Position numbers and translations under genes: made by a program
Assembly (NCBI RefSeq): GCF_002980555.1
Contig: NZ_PVBT01000002.1
Location: 248,001 to 312,000 of the forward strand
DNA from: Phyllobacterium myrsinacearum
GTDB taxonomy: Bacteria; Pseudomonadota; Alphaproteobacteria; Rhizobiales; Rhizobiaceae
Direction: 5' to 3'
Length of the DNA stretch: 64,000 nt
The notes under the pieces: generated by a model
The model's database searches: none
What the model was told of the DNA's origin: nothing
The model's input: only the letters and a program-made list of their open reading frames with translations
Part shown: positions 7,504 to 16,280 of the stretch, in pieces
How positions within the stretch are numbered: position 1 is the stretch's first letter
How the letters are laid out: the number at the start of each line of letters is the position of its first letter

Positions 7504-8418
7504 CTATTCCCGCACCTTTTCGCGAATCTGCGTGCCCGAGCCGGACTTGCGCAGGTTCGGCAGGGCCAGCATGAGCAGAACGAATGCGCCGGTGGCGAAC
7601 TTCAGATCGGCGGGGGCAAGGCCAAGCGTCAGGCAGAAGGAGATCAGCTGGTAATAGACGATCGAACCGACCACGGGCGCCATGACCTGACGCAGGATCG
7701 TTTGCCGTCCGGTGACCGCTTCGCCGATGATCAGTGCGGCAAGGCCGTTGATCAGGATGCCGAAGCCCATATTGACGTCGACGAAGCCCTGGGTCTGTAC
7801 CATGATGCTGCCGCCGGTTGCCGAAAGCGCACTGGCAACGCCGACACCCATGATGGTGGCGATGCCGACATTGATGCCCTGTGCTTCCGCCATGTCGGGG
7901 CTTGCGCCGACGGCACGCATCGACGTGCCTTTTTCAGACATGAAGAAATACAGCATCAGGCCGACAACCAGGGCAATCAGCGCGCCGACGATCAGGATTT
8001 TCACCCAGGGAACGTTGGCCGAAGGGCCGGCAAGAATGGTGAAGACGGTGTCATAAGTGAAGAGCGGAATGTTTGTGCGGCCCATGATGCGCAGATTGAT
8101 GCTGTAGAGCATCGTCATGACCAGAATGCCGGCGAGCAGCGTGTTGATCTTGAAGCGCAGATGGATGAACGCCGTGGTGCAACCGGCAAGGAAGCCGCAG
8201 ACCAGCGCTACACCGCAGGCAAGGAACGGATTGACGCCCATGCTGATCAGCGTGCCGCAGACGCAGCCGCCGAGCGGAAATGCGCCTTCCGACGTCAGGT
8301 CCGGGAAATTCAGAATGCGAAACGGCAGCATCACGCCGAGCACCACGAAGGCGACGATCAGGCTCTGCGCTATCGTGACGGGGATGAGACCGTAGAAACT
8401 GGTAAGAATGTCCAGCAT
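7504..8418 (-). CDS. ABC transporter permease, tryptophan/aromatic-type (TrpY-like)
   Basis: A 304-residue permease of the BPD_transp_2/LivH-like fold with about eight hydrophobic segments. It contains the conserved stretch FRILNFPDLTSEGAFPLGG, typical of permeases that work with PF04392-type binding proteins. It forms one importer with the ATPase (8424-9218) and binding protein (9317-10291). The start is the ATG at 8418, nine bases after GGGGAG; the TTG at 8427 would abut the ribosome site. Known relatives import tryptophan (streptococcal TrpXYZ). With kynurenine-pathway genes on both sides, tryptophan or kynurenine is the best guess. Confidence 0.85.
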   Translation of the reverse strand: MLDILTSFYGLIPVTIAQSLIVAFVVLGVMLPFRILNFPDLTSEGAFPLGGCVCGTLISMGVNPFLACGVALVCGFLAGCTTAFIHLRFKINTLLAGILVMTMLYSINLRIMGRTNIPLFTYDTVFTILAGPSANVPWVKILIVGALIALVVGLMLYFFMSEKGTSMRAVGASPDMAEAQGINVGIATIMGVGVASALSATGGSIMVQTQGFVDVNMGFGILINGLAALIIGEAVTGRQTILRQVMAPVVGSIVYYQLISFCLTLGLAPADLKFATGAFVLLMLALPNLRKSGSGTQIREKVRE

Positions 8419-8423
8419 GCTGC

Positions 8424-9218
8424 TCAACTCCCCTGCAATGCGATGGCGTCGGATTTGGTGTGAAACCGGTCGATGAGGTCGGGTACGGTGATACCGCGTT
8501 TCTCTTCCTGTCCGATCTCCAGCAGAACCTTGCCCGCATCCATCATGACGATCTTGTTTCCGTACTTGATCGCATGTTCCATATTGTGCGTGACCATCAG
8601 CGTGGTCAGCTTCAGTTCCTCGACGGCGCGCACGGTGGTGTCCATCACCAGCTTGGCGGTGCGCGGATCGAGCGCGGCCGTATGCTCGTCGAGCAGCAGC
8701 AGTTTGGGCCGGGTCGACACCGCCATCACCAGGGACAGGGACTGGCGCTGGCCGCCGGACAAAAGCCCGACCGGCATGTCCAGCCGGTTCTCCAGGCCGA
8801 GATTGAGTTCGGAAAGCTGCTCGCGGTACCGGGCCTTGCGCGGCGTGGTCAGCCCGTAGGAGAAGCCGCGCGGCTTGCCGCGCAGTTCGGCCAGCAGCAT
8901 GTTCTCGCCGATGGTCATGGTCGGCGCCGTGCCGATCATCGGGTCCTGGAACACGCGGGCAATGAATTGGGCGCGGCGATGCGCGTTGAGCTTGGTGACA
9001 TCCTGCCCGTCAATGCTGATGCGTCCGGCATCGAGCGGCAGCTTGCCGGAGACGGCATTGAGAAAACTGGACTTGCCCGCGCCATTGCTGCCGATGACGA
9101 TGCAGAAGTCTGCCGGTTTGAGCGCGATGTTCAAGCCGTCAAGCGCCCGGCGTTCATCCAGCGTGCCGCGATAAAAAATCTTTGTGCCGCCCGTTACGGC
9201 AAGCATGTCGGTGGTCAT
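8424..9218 (-). CDS. ABC transporter ATP-binding protein (TrpZ-like)
   Basis: A 264-residue ABC ATPase: Walker A GSNGAGKSS, signature LLSGGQRQS, Walker B LLLLDEHTAALDP, H-loop VTHNMEHA. DEHTAALD in Walker B is the form seen in the partners of PF04392 binding proteins. The ATG at 9218 has GAGGGG seven bases upstream; an in-frame TTG at 9233 is less likely. Five bases separate its stop from the permease start. It powers the same aromatic-type importer. Confidence 0.88.
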   Translation of the reverse strand: MTTDMLAVTGGTKIFYRGTLDERRALDGLNIALKPADFCIVIGSNGAGKSSFLNAVSGKLPLDAGRISIDGQDVTKLNAHRRAQFIARVFQDPMIGTAPTMTIGENMLLAELRGKPRGFSYGLTTPRKARYREQLSELNLGLENRLDMPVGLLSGGQRQSLSLVMAVSTRPKLLLLDEHTAALDPRTAKLVMDTTVRAVEELKLTTLMVTHNMEHAIKYGNKIVMMDAGKVLLEIGQEEKRGITVPDLIDRFHTKSDAIALQGS

Positions 9219-9256
9219 GTTTGAGCCCCTCAAACCAGGACGAAACGCCCCGTGTC

Positions 9257-9289
9257 AAAAGTTCCTGCGCCTGTGATGGCGCAGGAACT
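9257..9289 (-). terminator. Terminator-like hairpin after the binding-protein gene
   Basis: A perfect 12-bp stem pairs AGTTCCTGCGCC (9260-9271) with 9278-9289 around a 6-nt loop, followed on the minus strand by TTTTG. It lies between the binding-protein gene and the ATPase gene of one operon, so partial termination would raise binding-protein output. Confidence 0.7.
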
Positions 9290-9316
9290 ATATGTTTGCA
9301 GACGATAGGAGAAGGC

Positions 9317-10291
9317 TTATTTGACGAAACAGCCGCAATCCTTGAAGGAATCCGGGGCTTTGTGCCCAGCTTTTTCCAGAACCTTCTCATTGATCAGTGC
9401 CGTGTGATCCGCATAGGACGGCTTGATCGGTGCGAGGGTGGCGACGGATTTGCCGGCAATGATCTCGGCGGCAAGCTTGGCGGCGTTCTGGCCAACCTTG
9501 GTGTAGGACACTTCGAAGGCAGCGGCGACAAGCCCGTCGCGCACGGCCTGGGCCGAGGCATTGACGATCGGGATATTGATGCTGAGCGCTGCGGCGGCAA
9601 CAGCAGGAACGGCCGGCTGCACCAGGTTCGAGGCCGGTACGTAAATGACATCGGCCTTGCCGGCCAGCGAGCTTACGCGCATCGGAATGTCATTGGTGTT
9701 GTCGAGACCGACTTCGACGACGGTCAGGCCCTGGGCGGCCGCGGCTTCCTTGATCAGCTTCAGCACGGCAACGTCATTGTCTTCGCCCGGATTGTAGAGA
9801 TAGGCGAGACGCTTGGCATCGGGCAGCAGCTGCTTGATGAACTTGACGACGGAATTGACATCCTGCAGGTCGGACGCGCCGGTCATGTTCTTGTCGCCGG
9901 CCTCCCAGGACGGGGTCAGCTTGGCGACGACCGGATCGGTGACGGCGGCGAAAACAACCGGCGTGCCGGTGTTGCCGACGATCTGGCGGGCGCCCTGTGC
10001 CACCGGCGTGGTGACGGCGAGGATCAGCTTCGGATTGGCTGAAGCCAGTTTTGTCACCATTTGCGGGATGAGCGTCGCATCGAAATTCACCTGCAGCTCA
10101 TCGAAAACCGCATCGGCAATGCCAAGCTTGACCAGCTCGGCCTTGAAAGCGGTAACGGTTTCGTCCAGCTGCGGATGCTTGCCGAACTGCGCAATGCCGA
10201 TCTTCGTCTCCGCATAGGCTGCGCTGAGCCCAAGCCCCATTCCCAGTGCTGCAGCAAGCGCTGTCCGCACGACGTGTTTCACACCGATCAT
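9317..10291 (-). CDS. ABC transporter substrate-binding protein, PF04392-type (TrpX-like)
   Basis: A 324-residue periplasmic protein. The signal peptide covers about residues 1-27 (ending SAAYAET). The mature part has the two-lobed layout of the PF04392 family: TVTAFKAELVKLG near the start, LILAVTTPVAQGAR, PVVFAAVTDPV, and the hinge motif VDVIYVPASN-like (KADVIYVPASNLV). Family members bind aromatic amino acids (TrpX binds tryptophan). First gene of the minus-strand operon that also holds the ATPase, permease and arylformamidase-like hydrolase. GGAGA precedes the ATG by seven bases. The divergent GntR gene is 117 bases away and likely controls it. Confidence 0.88.
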   Translation of the reverse strand: MIGVKHVVRTALAAALGMGLGLSAAYAETKIGIAQFGKHPQLDETVTAFKAELVKLGIADAVFDELQVNFDATLIPQMVTKLASANPKLILAVTTPVAQGARQIVGNTGTPVVFAAVTDPVVAKLTPSWEAGDKNMTGASDLQDVNSVVKFIKQLLPDAKRLAYLYNPGEDNDVAVLKLIKEAAAAQGLTVVEVGLDNTNDIPMRVSSLAGKADVIYVPASNLVQPAVPAVAAAALSINIPIVNASAQAVRDGLVAAAFEVSYTKVGQNAAKLAAEIIAGKSVATLAPIKPSYADHTALINEKVLEKAGHKAPDSFKDCGCFVK

Positions 10292-10350
10292 CGATTGTTC
10301 TCCATTTTTTGTTGGCTTTTTATTGGCCTCGCCTCCTCAGGCTTGAAAAT

Positions 10351-10378
10351 AATATAACAAACGTGAAATGATATACAA
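10351..10378 (-). promoter_or_regulatory. Candidate promoter of the aromatic importer operon
   Basis: On the minus strand TTGTAT (10378-10373) and TATATT (10356-10351) are 16 bases apart, 60 bases upstream of the binding-protein start. The short direct repeat ATAACAAAC (10354-10362) and ATACAAAC (10373-10380) spans both elements and may be the binding site of the divergent GntR regulator. Confidence 0.45.
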
Positions 10379-10408
10379 ACAGAAAATGGCAAAGGCCGAG
10401 GGAACGCA

Positions 10409-11152
10409 ATGGCCGAAAGCATCAAGTCGGAAAACCTCTATGCAGCGTTGCGCTCGCGCATCCTGAACGGCGACCTGCAGCCAGGGCAATCCCTGCGCCT
10501 GCGCACGCTGGCGGCCGAACTCGGCAGCAGTGCCACGCCGGTCCGGGAAGCGCTGAACCGGCTGCAGGCGGAGAGCTTTGTGACCACCGAGGCCAACAAG
10601 GGCTTTCGCGTGGCCATCGTCACCCTGGAGGAACTGCAGGATCTCGAAGCGGCGCGCTCCGTCATCGAAACCCAGCTTCTCGTCAGTTCCATAGAGAATG
10701 GCGACCGGGACTGGGAAGCCAATCTTGTCGGGGCCCATTACCGCTTGTCGACCTGCGAGGTGCCCAATTCCTTTTCCCAGTTCGAGGCGATCGATATCTG
10801 GGACATCGCCCACACCGAATTTCACATGGCGCTCATCGCCGGGGCGTCATCCAAGTGGCTGCTCAACTTTGCCCAGCAGCTGCATGCACAGCTGCACCGC
10901 TATCGCCGCCACATCATCCTGCGGATCGATCACCTGACCCGCGTTGCGCAGGAAAACAGCGACAAATCGCTTGGCAACCTGTCGCGTGAAGCGCTGGGGA
11001 TCGATGCCCATACCGCGCTGATGGAAGCGGCGCTGGCCCGTGACAAGGCCAGGGCGGCGGCCTTGATGCTGGACCATGTGCGGCTTGCCAAGGACGCCTT
11101 TCTGAAACTCGCCAAAGCCAGTGGCATCGCCGGATTCGATACGGCTGCCTGA
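10409..11152 (+). CDS. GntR-family (FCD) transcriptional regulator
   Basis: 247 residues. The N-terminal winged helix (about residues 6-72) includes LRLRTLAAELGSSATPVREALNRL, the GntR recognition region. The C-terminal all-helical FCD ligand domain shows spaced His residues (HTEFH, and the later DAHTALMEA and MLDHVRLA) typical of metal-assisted ligand binding. It precedes kynureninase and tryptophan dioxygenase by 22 bases on the same strand and is divergent from the importer operon. It is therefore the likely local regulator, probably sensing tryptophan or kynurenine and acting on both promoters. GAGGG lies before the ATG. Confidence 0.88.
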   Translation: MAESIKSENLYAALRSRILNGDLQPGQSLRLRTLAAELGSSATPVREALNRLQAESFVTTEANKGFRVAIVTLEELQDLEAARSVIETQLLVSSIENGDRDWEANLVGAHYRLSTCEVPNSFSQFEAIDIWDIAHTEFHMALIAGASSKWLLNFAQQLHAQLHRYRRHIILRIDHLTRVAQENSDKSLGNLSREALGIDAHTALMEAALARDKARAAALMLDHVRLAKDAFLKLAKASGIAGFDTAA

Positions 11153-11174
11153 CAGATCAAAGAGAAGAGTGACG

Positions 11175-12410
11175 ATGACAAGGATCAATGCAACACAGTC
11201 GGACGCGACGGATCCCCTGCGCCATTTCCGCGAGCGGTTCGATCTGCCGGATGGGGTGATTTACCTCGATGGCAATTCACTGGGCGCCCTGCCGAAGACG
11301 GTGAAAGCCCGCGTGGCCCATACAATCAGCGAGGAATGGGGCACTCAGCTCATCCGCAGCTGGAACACGGCGGGCTGGGTGCATCTGCCGCAAAAGGTCG
11401 GCGGCAGGATCGGCCGCCTGATCGGGGCGCAGGAGAATTCTGTCGTGGCTGCGGACAGCACCTCCATCAACCTGTTCAAGGTGCTGTCCGCCGCGCTCAG
11501 CCTCAATCCCGGCCGCAGCAAGATTGTCTCGGAACGGGAGAATTTCCCGACCGATCTCTATATCGCCGAGGGCGTTGCCAGGCAGATCGGCCAGGGCCAC
11601 CGGCTGGTTCTGGCTGACAAACCTGCCGATATCCCGGCGATGCTGGCGGACGACGTTGCGGTTCTCATGCTCACCCACGTGAACTATCGCACGGGCTATC
11701 GCCATGACATGGCCGCGATCACCGAAGCGGCGCATGACAAGGGCATTCTCGTCATCTGGGATCTCGCCCATTCCGCCGGTGCCATGGCGGTGGATCTCAC
11801 GGGTGCGGACGCGGATTTTGCCATTGGCTGCGGTTACAAATATCTCAATGGCGGTCCCGGTGCCCCGGCGTTTCTCTATGTCAATCCGCGCCATCACGGC
11901 GGCTTTCGCCAGCCGCTGTCCGGTTGGTTCGGGCATCGCGCGCCCTTCGCCTTCGAGGCGTCCTATGCGCCGTCGAACAGCATTGACCAGTATCTGTGCG
12001 GCACGCCCTCCGTGCTTGGCATGGTGGCGATGGATGAGGCGCTGGCGCTGTGGGACGAGGTAGACATGGATGCGCTGCGGGCCAAGTCCGTGGCGCTGTG
12101 CGATTTCTTCATTCAGGAAGTCGACAGTTTTGCCGGAGAATTCGGCCTGACGCTGGTCACGCCGCGCCAGGCCGATCAGCGCGGCAGCCAGGTCTCCTAT
12201 TCCTGCGACAATGGCTATGCCATCATGCAGGCACTGATTGCCCGCGGCGTCATCGGTGATTTCCGCGCACCCGATATCATCCGCTTCGGCTTTACGCCGC
12301 TGTATCTCAGCTTTGCCGAAGTGTCCGAAGCGGTTGCCATCCTGCGGGATATTCTGTCCACGCGGGCCTGGGATGCGCCGAAATACAAGGTGAGGGAGGC
12401 CGTCACATGA
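11175..12410 (+). CDS. kynU: Kynureninase
   Basis: 411 residues, the normal size. A fold-type I PLP enzyme that cleaves kynurenine to anthranilate and alanine. Seen: [11 protein letters not shown] near the N-terminus (family signature), the PLP Asp in [14 protein letters not shown], and the Schiff-base Lys in [14 protein letters not shown]. The ATG at 11175 is preceded by AGAAGAG; an in-frame ATG at 11121 overlaps the GntR gene and is rejected. Its last four bases overlap the start of the dioxygenase gene (ATGA), so both are co-translated. With the dioxygenase and the formamidase-like hydrolase it completes tryptophan to anthranilate; no anthranilate-degrading gene is in the window. Confidence 0.95.
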   Translation: MTRINATQSDATDPLRHFRERFDLPDGVIYLDGNSLGALPKTVKARVAHTISEEWGTQLIRSWNTAGWVHLPQKVGGRIGRLIGAQENSVVAADSTSINLFKVLSAALSLNPGRSKIVSERENFPTDLYIAEGVARQIGQGHRLVLADKPADIPAMLADDVAVLMLTHVNYRTGYRHDMAAITEAAHDKGILVIWDLAHSAGAMAVDLTGADADFAIGCGYKYLNGGPGAPAFLYVNPRHHGGFRQPLSGWFGHRAPFAFEASYAPSNSIDQYLCGTPSVLGMVAMDEALALWDEVDMDALRAKSVALCDFFIQEVDSFAGEFGLTLVTPRQADQRGSQVSYSCDNGYAIMQALIARGVIGDFRAPDIIRFGFTPLYLSFAEVSEAVAILRDILSTRAWDAPKYKVREAVT

Positions 12411-13246
12411 GCCGCACACCCTACAACCCGGAGACGGAAGGCGCGCAGATGTCCTTCGACGGGCGCATGTCCTATGGTGACTACCTGCGCCTCGACAAGA
12501 TTTTGACGGCACAGGCGCCGCTCTCCCATGCCCATGACGAGATGCTGTTCATCGTGCAGCACCAGGCGTCGGAAATCTGGATGCGGCTGGTCATCCATGA
12601 GCTGATGTCGGTCTGCGAACACATTGCCAAGGACGATCTCGCGCCGTCATTCAAGATGCTGAGCCGCGTCTCGCGCATTCTCGACCAGCTGAACTCCGCC
12701 TGGGACGTGCTCCGGACCATGACGCCGAGCGAGTACACGACCTTCCGCGAGGCGCTTGGCATGTCCTCGGGCTTCCAGTCGTTCCAGTACCGGGCCATCG
12801 AGTTTCTGGCCGGCAACAAGAATGCCGCCATGATGCGCCCGCACGTGCACAGACCCGAGATTCATGCCTGGCTTGAGGGTATTCTGCGTGCGCCCAGCAT
12901 CTACGACCAGTCGATCCGCCTGCTGGCGCGCAAGGGCTTTGCCATCGACGCGGCGGTGCTGGAGCGGGATTGTGCGCTGCCCTACGAGGCGAACGACAGC
13001 GTGCGCGATGCCTGGCTCGTGGTCTACCGCGCGCCGGAGGCCCATTGGCCGCTCTATGAACTGGCGGAAAAGCTGGTGGATTTCGAGGACTATTTCCGCC
13101 GATGGCGGTTCAACCACGTCACCACGGTGGAGCGCATCATCGGCTTCAAGACCGGCACGGGCGGAACATCCGGCGTCAACTACCTGCGCAAGATGCTCGA
13201 TGTCGTGCTGTTTCCGGAATTGTGGAGCATGCGGACCGAGCTGTAA
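12407..13246 (+). CDS. kynA: Tryptophan 2,3-dioxygenase
   Basis: 279 residues. The heme enzyme that opens the indole ring of tryptophan to N-formylkynurenine. Family marks: [31 protein letters not shown] (substrate pocket), [16 protein letters not shown], the proximal heme His in [25 protein letters not shown], and [15 protein letters not shown] at the end. It overlaps kynU by four bases. First step of the pathway although last in the operon. It converges with the small minus-strand gene at 13264, leaving only 17 bases and no clear terminator. Confidence 0.96.
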   Translation: MSRTPYNPETEGAQMSFDGRMSYGDYLRLDKILTAQAPLSHAHDEMLFIVQHQASEIWMRLVIHELMSVCEHIAKDDLAPSFKMLSRVSRILDQLNSAWDVLRTMTPSEYTTFREALGMSSGFQSFQYRAIEFLAGNKNAAMMRPHVHRPEIHAWLEGILRAPSIYDQSIRLLARKGFAIDAAVLERDCALPYEANDSVRDAWLVVYRAPEAHWPLYELAEKLVDFEDYFRRWRFNHVTTVERIIGFKTGTGGTSGVNYLRKMLDVVLFPELWSMRTEL

Positions 13247-13263
13247 GCGCGGCCCGCGGCGAC

Positions 13264-13623
13264 TCAGGCGGCGAATTTGTCGATGGCAACGCAGTCCATC
13301 GCCGACTTGGCGTGAATGTGGTTGCTGTGGGCAAAGCCATGCTTGGCAATGGCCGCCAGATCGTCGTCCGGCTTGATCGGCCGTGACCACCAGTTGTCGT
13401 TGAGCACCCAGCCCTGGGCGGTGGCGCTTTCAACCTCCTGGCTGTCGGGGCGCAGCACGCAGGACTCATGCATGATTCGGGCATTGGGGGAGCGCCTGTT
13501 CATCATCTTGCGGCCTTCGGCGAGGGCAGTGGCCTCGTCTTCGGCAATGACAAGCTGATGAAACAGATGACGTGTCTGTTTGTACTTGGTCAGATAGGCG
13601 AATTTGACTTGATACGCTGGCAC
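13264..13623 (-). CDS. Uncharacterised protein, 119 residues
   Basis: No family recognised with confidence. The product is soluble, without signal or membrane segment, and starts (V/M)PAYQVKFAYLTKYKQTRH. It has an N-terminal half rich in aromatic and basic residues and a C-terminal half with WVLNDNWWSRPIKPDDD and HSNHIHAKSAMD. The start is the GTG at 13623, because AGGAG lies six bases upstream. The open frame to 13683 also begins with GTG but has no ribosome site. Being convergent with the kynurenine operon says little about its role. Confidence 0.6.
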   Translation of the reverse strand: MPAYQVKFAYLTKYKQTRHLFHQLVIAEDEATALAEGRKMMNRRSPNARIMHESCVLRPDSQEVESATAQGWVLNDNWWSRPIKPDDDLAAIAKHGFAHSNHIHAKSAMDCVAIDKFAA

Positions 13624-13802
13624 TTCATTCTCCTGTACCAAAGACTCAGTCGTTAACCATTTATTAATATTGGCGCTTGACACGGTTTTTTCAAGGAGAG
13701 CCGGGTTTTATACAGATTTATTTGCATGCGGTTATCCCTATCCGCACTTTCATCAACATATTGTTTTGAAACGATAAAACGAATTTGTTCCATGGCCGAA
13801 AT

Positions 13803-13834
13803 AAAAAGCCGTCCTGACCTCGGGTCAGAACGGC
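13803..13834 (-). terminator. Intrinsic terminator after the SAF-domain oxidoreductase gene
   Basis: The stem pairs 13808-13819 with 13823-13834 (11 pairs, one C/A mismatch, TCG loop). On the minus strand it is followed by TTTTTAT. It lies 31 bases beyond the stop at 13866, ending the importer/epimerase/oxidoreductase transcript. Confidence 0.75.
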
Positions 13835-13865
13835 GCAAGAATGGCGTCAATCGGCTTGACGCGGA

Positions 13866-15182
13866 TCAGCCATAAACGAGCTTGTCCTGCCGTTGTCTGA
13901 GTTCGACGATTTTCGAGCCGGGGATGGGGGCGGCGTTGGCGCTGGTGATGAGCGCGCCCTTGGCGATGGGTGCCGTCACCGTGCCGCCCTGGAGAAGGCC
14001 GCAGGGGATGGCTCCGGCGGCGCGCGCTTCCGGCGCCGTCATGATCCAGGCGCGGTAGCAATATTCGCCGATCGCATCGAGCGTGTCGCCAACCTTCAGG
14101 TCCTTCTTCGCCACCGCGCAGACTTCCGCGACGGGCTTGGCCAAAGGCACCATGTCGGCCTTGCCGTAGAGCACGACGCGCGCGCAGGTCAGCGGCACTT
14201 CCAGCGAGGTCAGGTGATAGGGCCGGTGGAAGGTGAAATACGGGCCCTTGCCCATCTTCAGATCCTCCATCCGCTCCGAAATGCGCGGATGCGACATGTC
14301 GGCAACGACGAACACGCCCGGCGCCACGCCCTTGCCGATGGAATAGTCGACAACGCCAACGCGCGACAACAGCCCGCCATCCCTCTGCGGGATCAGCGTC
14401 TTGTTCAATTGGTCCAGCGTGGCGGCGGGGCCGTGCATGCCCGCTCTGTCGGGCACGAGACCCGTGGCATTGGCGATGGCCGCCATTTCCACCATGGTCT
14501 TCGAGCCGTCGACGAATTCCACCAGCATGCGCACATTCATGTGGCGGCGCGCCGCCTCTTCCTGGTAATCGTCGGGAATGGCGTCGATGTTGAGCGGATT
14601 GTTCTTGCCCTTGCCGGCGGCCACGATCGGATGGCCCATGGCCGAGACGAATTCGATCAGCTCCATGCAGGAGGACGGCTCGTCGCCCGCGCCGAGCGAA
14701 TAGGTGACGCCCAGGCGGTCCGCCTCGCTTTTGAGGTACGCGCCGATGGTCACGTCAGCCTCGACATTCATCATCACGAGATGCTTGCCGTGCTCCATGG
14801 CGCGAAGGCCGATCTCGGCCCCGACCGCCGGAACGCCGGTCGCATCGATCACCACGTCGATGAGGCCGTTTTCGAGGATGAGGTCGGCATTGCCGGTGAC
14901 GGCGATCTTGCCGCCCTCCATTGCCGCGGTCAGGGCCGAGGCGGTGCTCACTTCCTTGGCATGGCCGGGTTCCCGGTAGGCGATGTCGACGGCTTTGAGC
15001 GCATTGGGCAGGTTCAGTTCGGAAATCGCGCCGATCTCGACGCCCGGCATATGCGCCACCCGCGTGACGATGTCCGTGCCCATCTCGCCCGAGCCGATCA
15101 GCCCGATGCGGATCGGACGACCCGCATCCGCCCGCGCCTGCATGTCCCGCGCCAGTCCCGTCAATGCTACATTGCTCGCCAT
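13866..15182 (-). CDS. Homoserine dehydrogenase-like oxidoreductase with SAF domain
   Basis: 438 residues. The N-terminal NAD(P)-binding Rossmann fold has the fingerprint RIGLIGSGEMGTDIV and an ITG/ATG inner strand (VVIDATGVPAVGAE). The middle part resembles the homoserine-dehydrogenase-type oxidoreductases of COG4091. The C-terminal about 80 residues (KKDLKVGDTLDAIGEYCYRAWI to the end) form a SAF domain, the fold of sugar-acid and antifreeze-type binding proteins. Substrate unknown; relatives sit in sugar and polyol loci. It follows the epimerase gene by 69 bases on the same strand, so it may act on the imported sugar or its acid. The start at 15182 has GAGGAG ten bases upstream. Confidence 0.75.
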   Translation of the reverse strand: MASNVALTGLARDMQARADAGRPIRIGLIGSGEMGTDIVTRVAHMPGVEIGAISELNLPNALKAVDIAYREPGHAKEVSTASALTAAMEGGKIAVTGNADLILENGLIDVVIDATGVPAVGAEIGLRAMEHGKHLVMMNVEADVTIGAYLKSEADRLGVTYSLGAGDEPSSCMELIEFVSAMGHPIVAAGKGKNNPLNIDAIPDDYQEEAARRHMNVRMLVEFVDGSKTMVEMAAIANATGLVPDRAGMHGPAATLDQLNKTLIPQRDGGLLSRVGVVDYSIGKGVAPGVFVVADMSHPRISERMEDLKMGKGPYFTFHRPYHLTSLEVPLTCARVVLYGKADMVPLAKPVAEVCAVAKKDLKVGDTLDAIGEYCYRAWIMTAPEARAAGAIPCGLLQGGTVTAPIAKGALITSANAAPIPGSKIVELRQRQDKLVYG

Positions 15183-15251
15183 GCTGAAATCGCTCCTCAA
15201 AAGGCAGTTTTGCATTCCGGCATAGGACGGGAGCGGGCGCTTGGCAACAGG

Positions 15252-16280
15252 TTAGCGGTTGAAGAAGCGGAATTCCGTGTGCTGCCGGTAGGTCTCGCCG
15301 GGCCGCAGCACGGTCCTTGGAAAATGCGGCTGGTTGGGGCTGTCGGGAAAGTGCTGGGCTTCCAGGCACAGGCCCGCATGCGCGCCGTAACGCCTGCCGC
15401 CAAGGCCGGTCAGCGACGGATCGATCATGCGGCCGTCATAGAACTGCAGGCCGGGTTCGCTGGTATGGACCTGCAATTCGAGGCCATTATCCGCGGCGAG
15501 CGACGCGGCATGGCGCAGCCCGTCCCCGGCCGCGCCGCTCAACACAAAATTGTGGTCATAGGCCGTGGACGGGTGCGCACCGATCCGGCGTGACGCGCGA
15601 AAGTCGAAGGGCGTCGCGTCGACCGGCAGGATGTCGCCGGTCGGAATGAGGCCGTCCGAGACCGGCGTGTAGCTGCCGGCGAAAATCTGCAGCCGGTGGC
15701 CGCGGATATCGTCCGACCCGTCGAGGTTGAAATAGCTGTGCTGGGCGAAGCTGGCGACCGTCGGCGCATCGGTTGCTGCCTCGATGTCCATGCGCAGCGT
15801 CGAATCCGCAGTGAAGCTGTAGGTGCAGCGCACCTCCATTGCGCCGGGAAACCCCTGATCGCCATCGGGCAGCCGCAAGGCGAGCGTGACCGACGAGGCG
15901 CTCCAGCCGGTGATGGCCCACAGGCGTTGCGACGTGCCCATCGCGCCGCCGTGCAGGGTCTGCTTCCCTCCTTCATTGCGGTCGAGCTGGTATTCCCGGC
16001 CGTCAAGGGTAAAGCGGCCATGGGCGATCCTGTTGGCATAGCGTCCGACCAGCGCGCCGAAGTAGGGCGACCGGGCCGGATAGGGATCGAAGCGGTCGAA
16101 GCCGAGCACCACCCGTTGCGGCGTGCCGTCCGTAAGGGGGATGTGCAGGTCACGGATGACCGCGCCCCAATTGAGCACATGCGCCAGCGCCCCCGACGGC
16201 GACTGAATCGTCGCCTGGAACACCGGTTCCCCGGCAAACAGGGCGAAGGGCTGGGGCCCGAGCAGCGCGCGCACGCTCAA
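15252..16280 (-). CDS. Aldose 1-epimerase (galactose mutarotase family)
   Basis: 342 residues, the usual size for GalM. It interconverts alpha and beta anomers of aldoses. Seen: YANRIAHGRFTLDGREYQL (active-site Arg region), the His motif LHGG (KQTLHGGAMGTSQRLW), QHSYFNLDGSDDIRGHRLQI with the catalytic His, and LCLEAQHFPDSPNQPHFP with the catalytic Glu. It overlaps the upstream permease gene by four bases if the TTG at 16280 is used; a GTG at 16274 is the alternative. The coupling indicates that the imported sugar needs mutarotation before catabolism, as expected for a furanose or galactose-type substrate. Confidence 0.9.
   Translation of the reverse strand: MSVRALLGPQPFALFAGEPVFQATIQSPSGALAHVLNWGAVIRDLHIPLTDGTPQRVVLGFDRFDPYPARSPYFGALVGRYANRIAHGRFTLDGREYQLDRNEGGKQTLHGGAMGTSQRLWAITGWSASSVTLALRLPDGDQGFPGAMEVRCTYSFTADSTLRMDIEAATDAPTVASFAQHSYFNLDGSDDIRGHRLQIFAGSYTPVSDGLIPTGDILPVDATPFDFRASRRIGAHPSTAYDHNFVLSGAAGDGLRHAASLAADNGLELQVHTSEPGLQFYDGRMIDPSLTGLGGRRYGAHAGLCLEAQHFPDSPNQPHFPRTVLRPGETYRQHTEFRFFNR

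Noticed and set aside
13893-15593. 566-codon plus-strand open frame
   Set aside because: Shadow of the SAF-domain oxidoreductase and epimerase genes; low-complexity His/Arg/Ala-rich translation.
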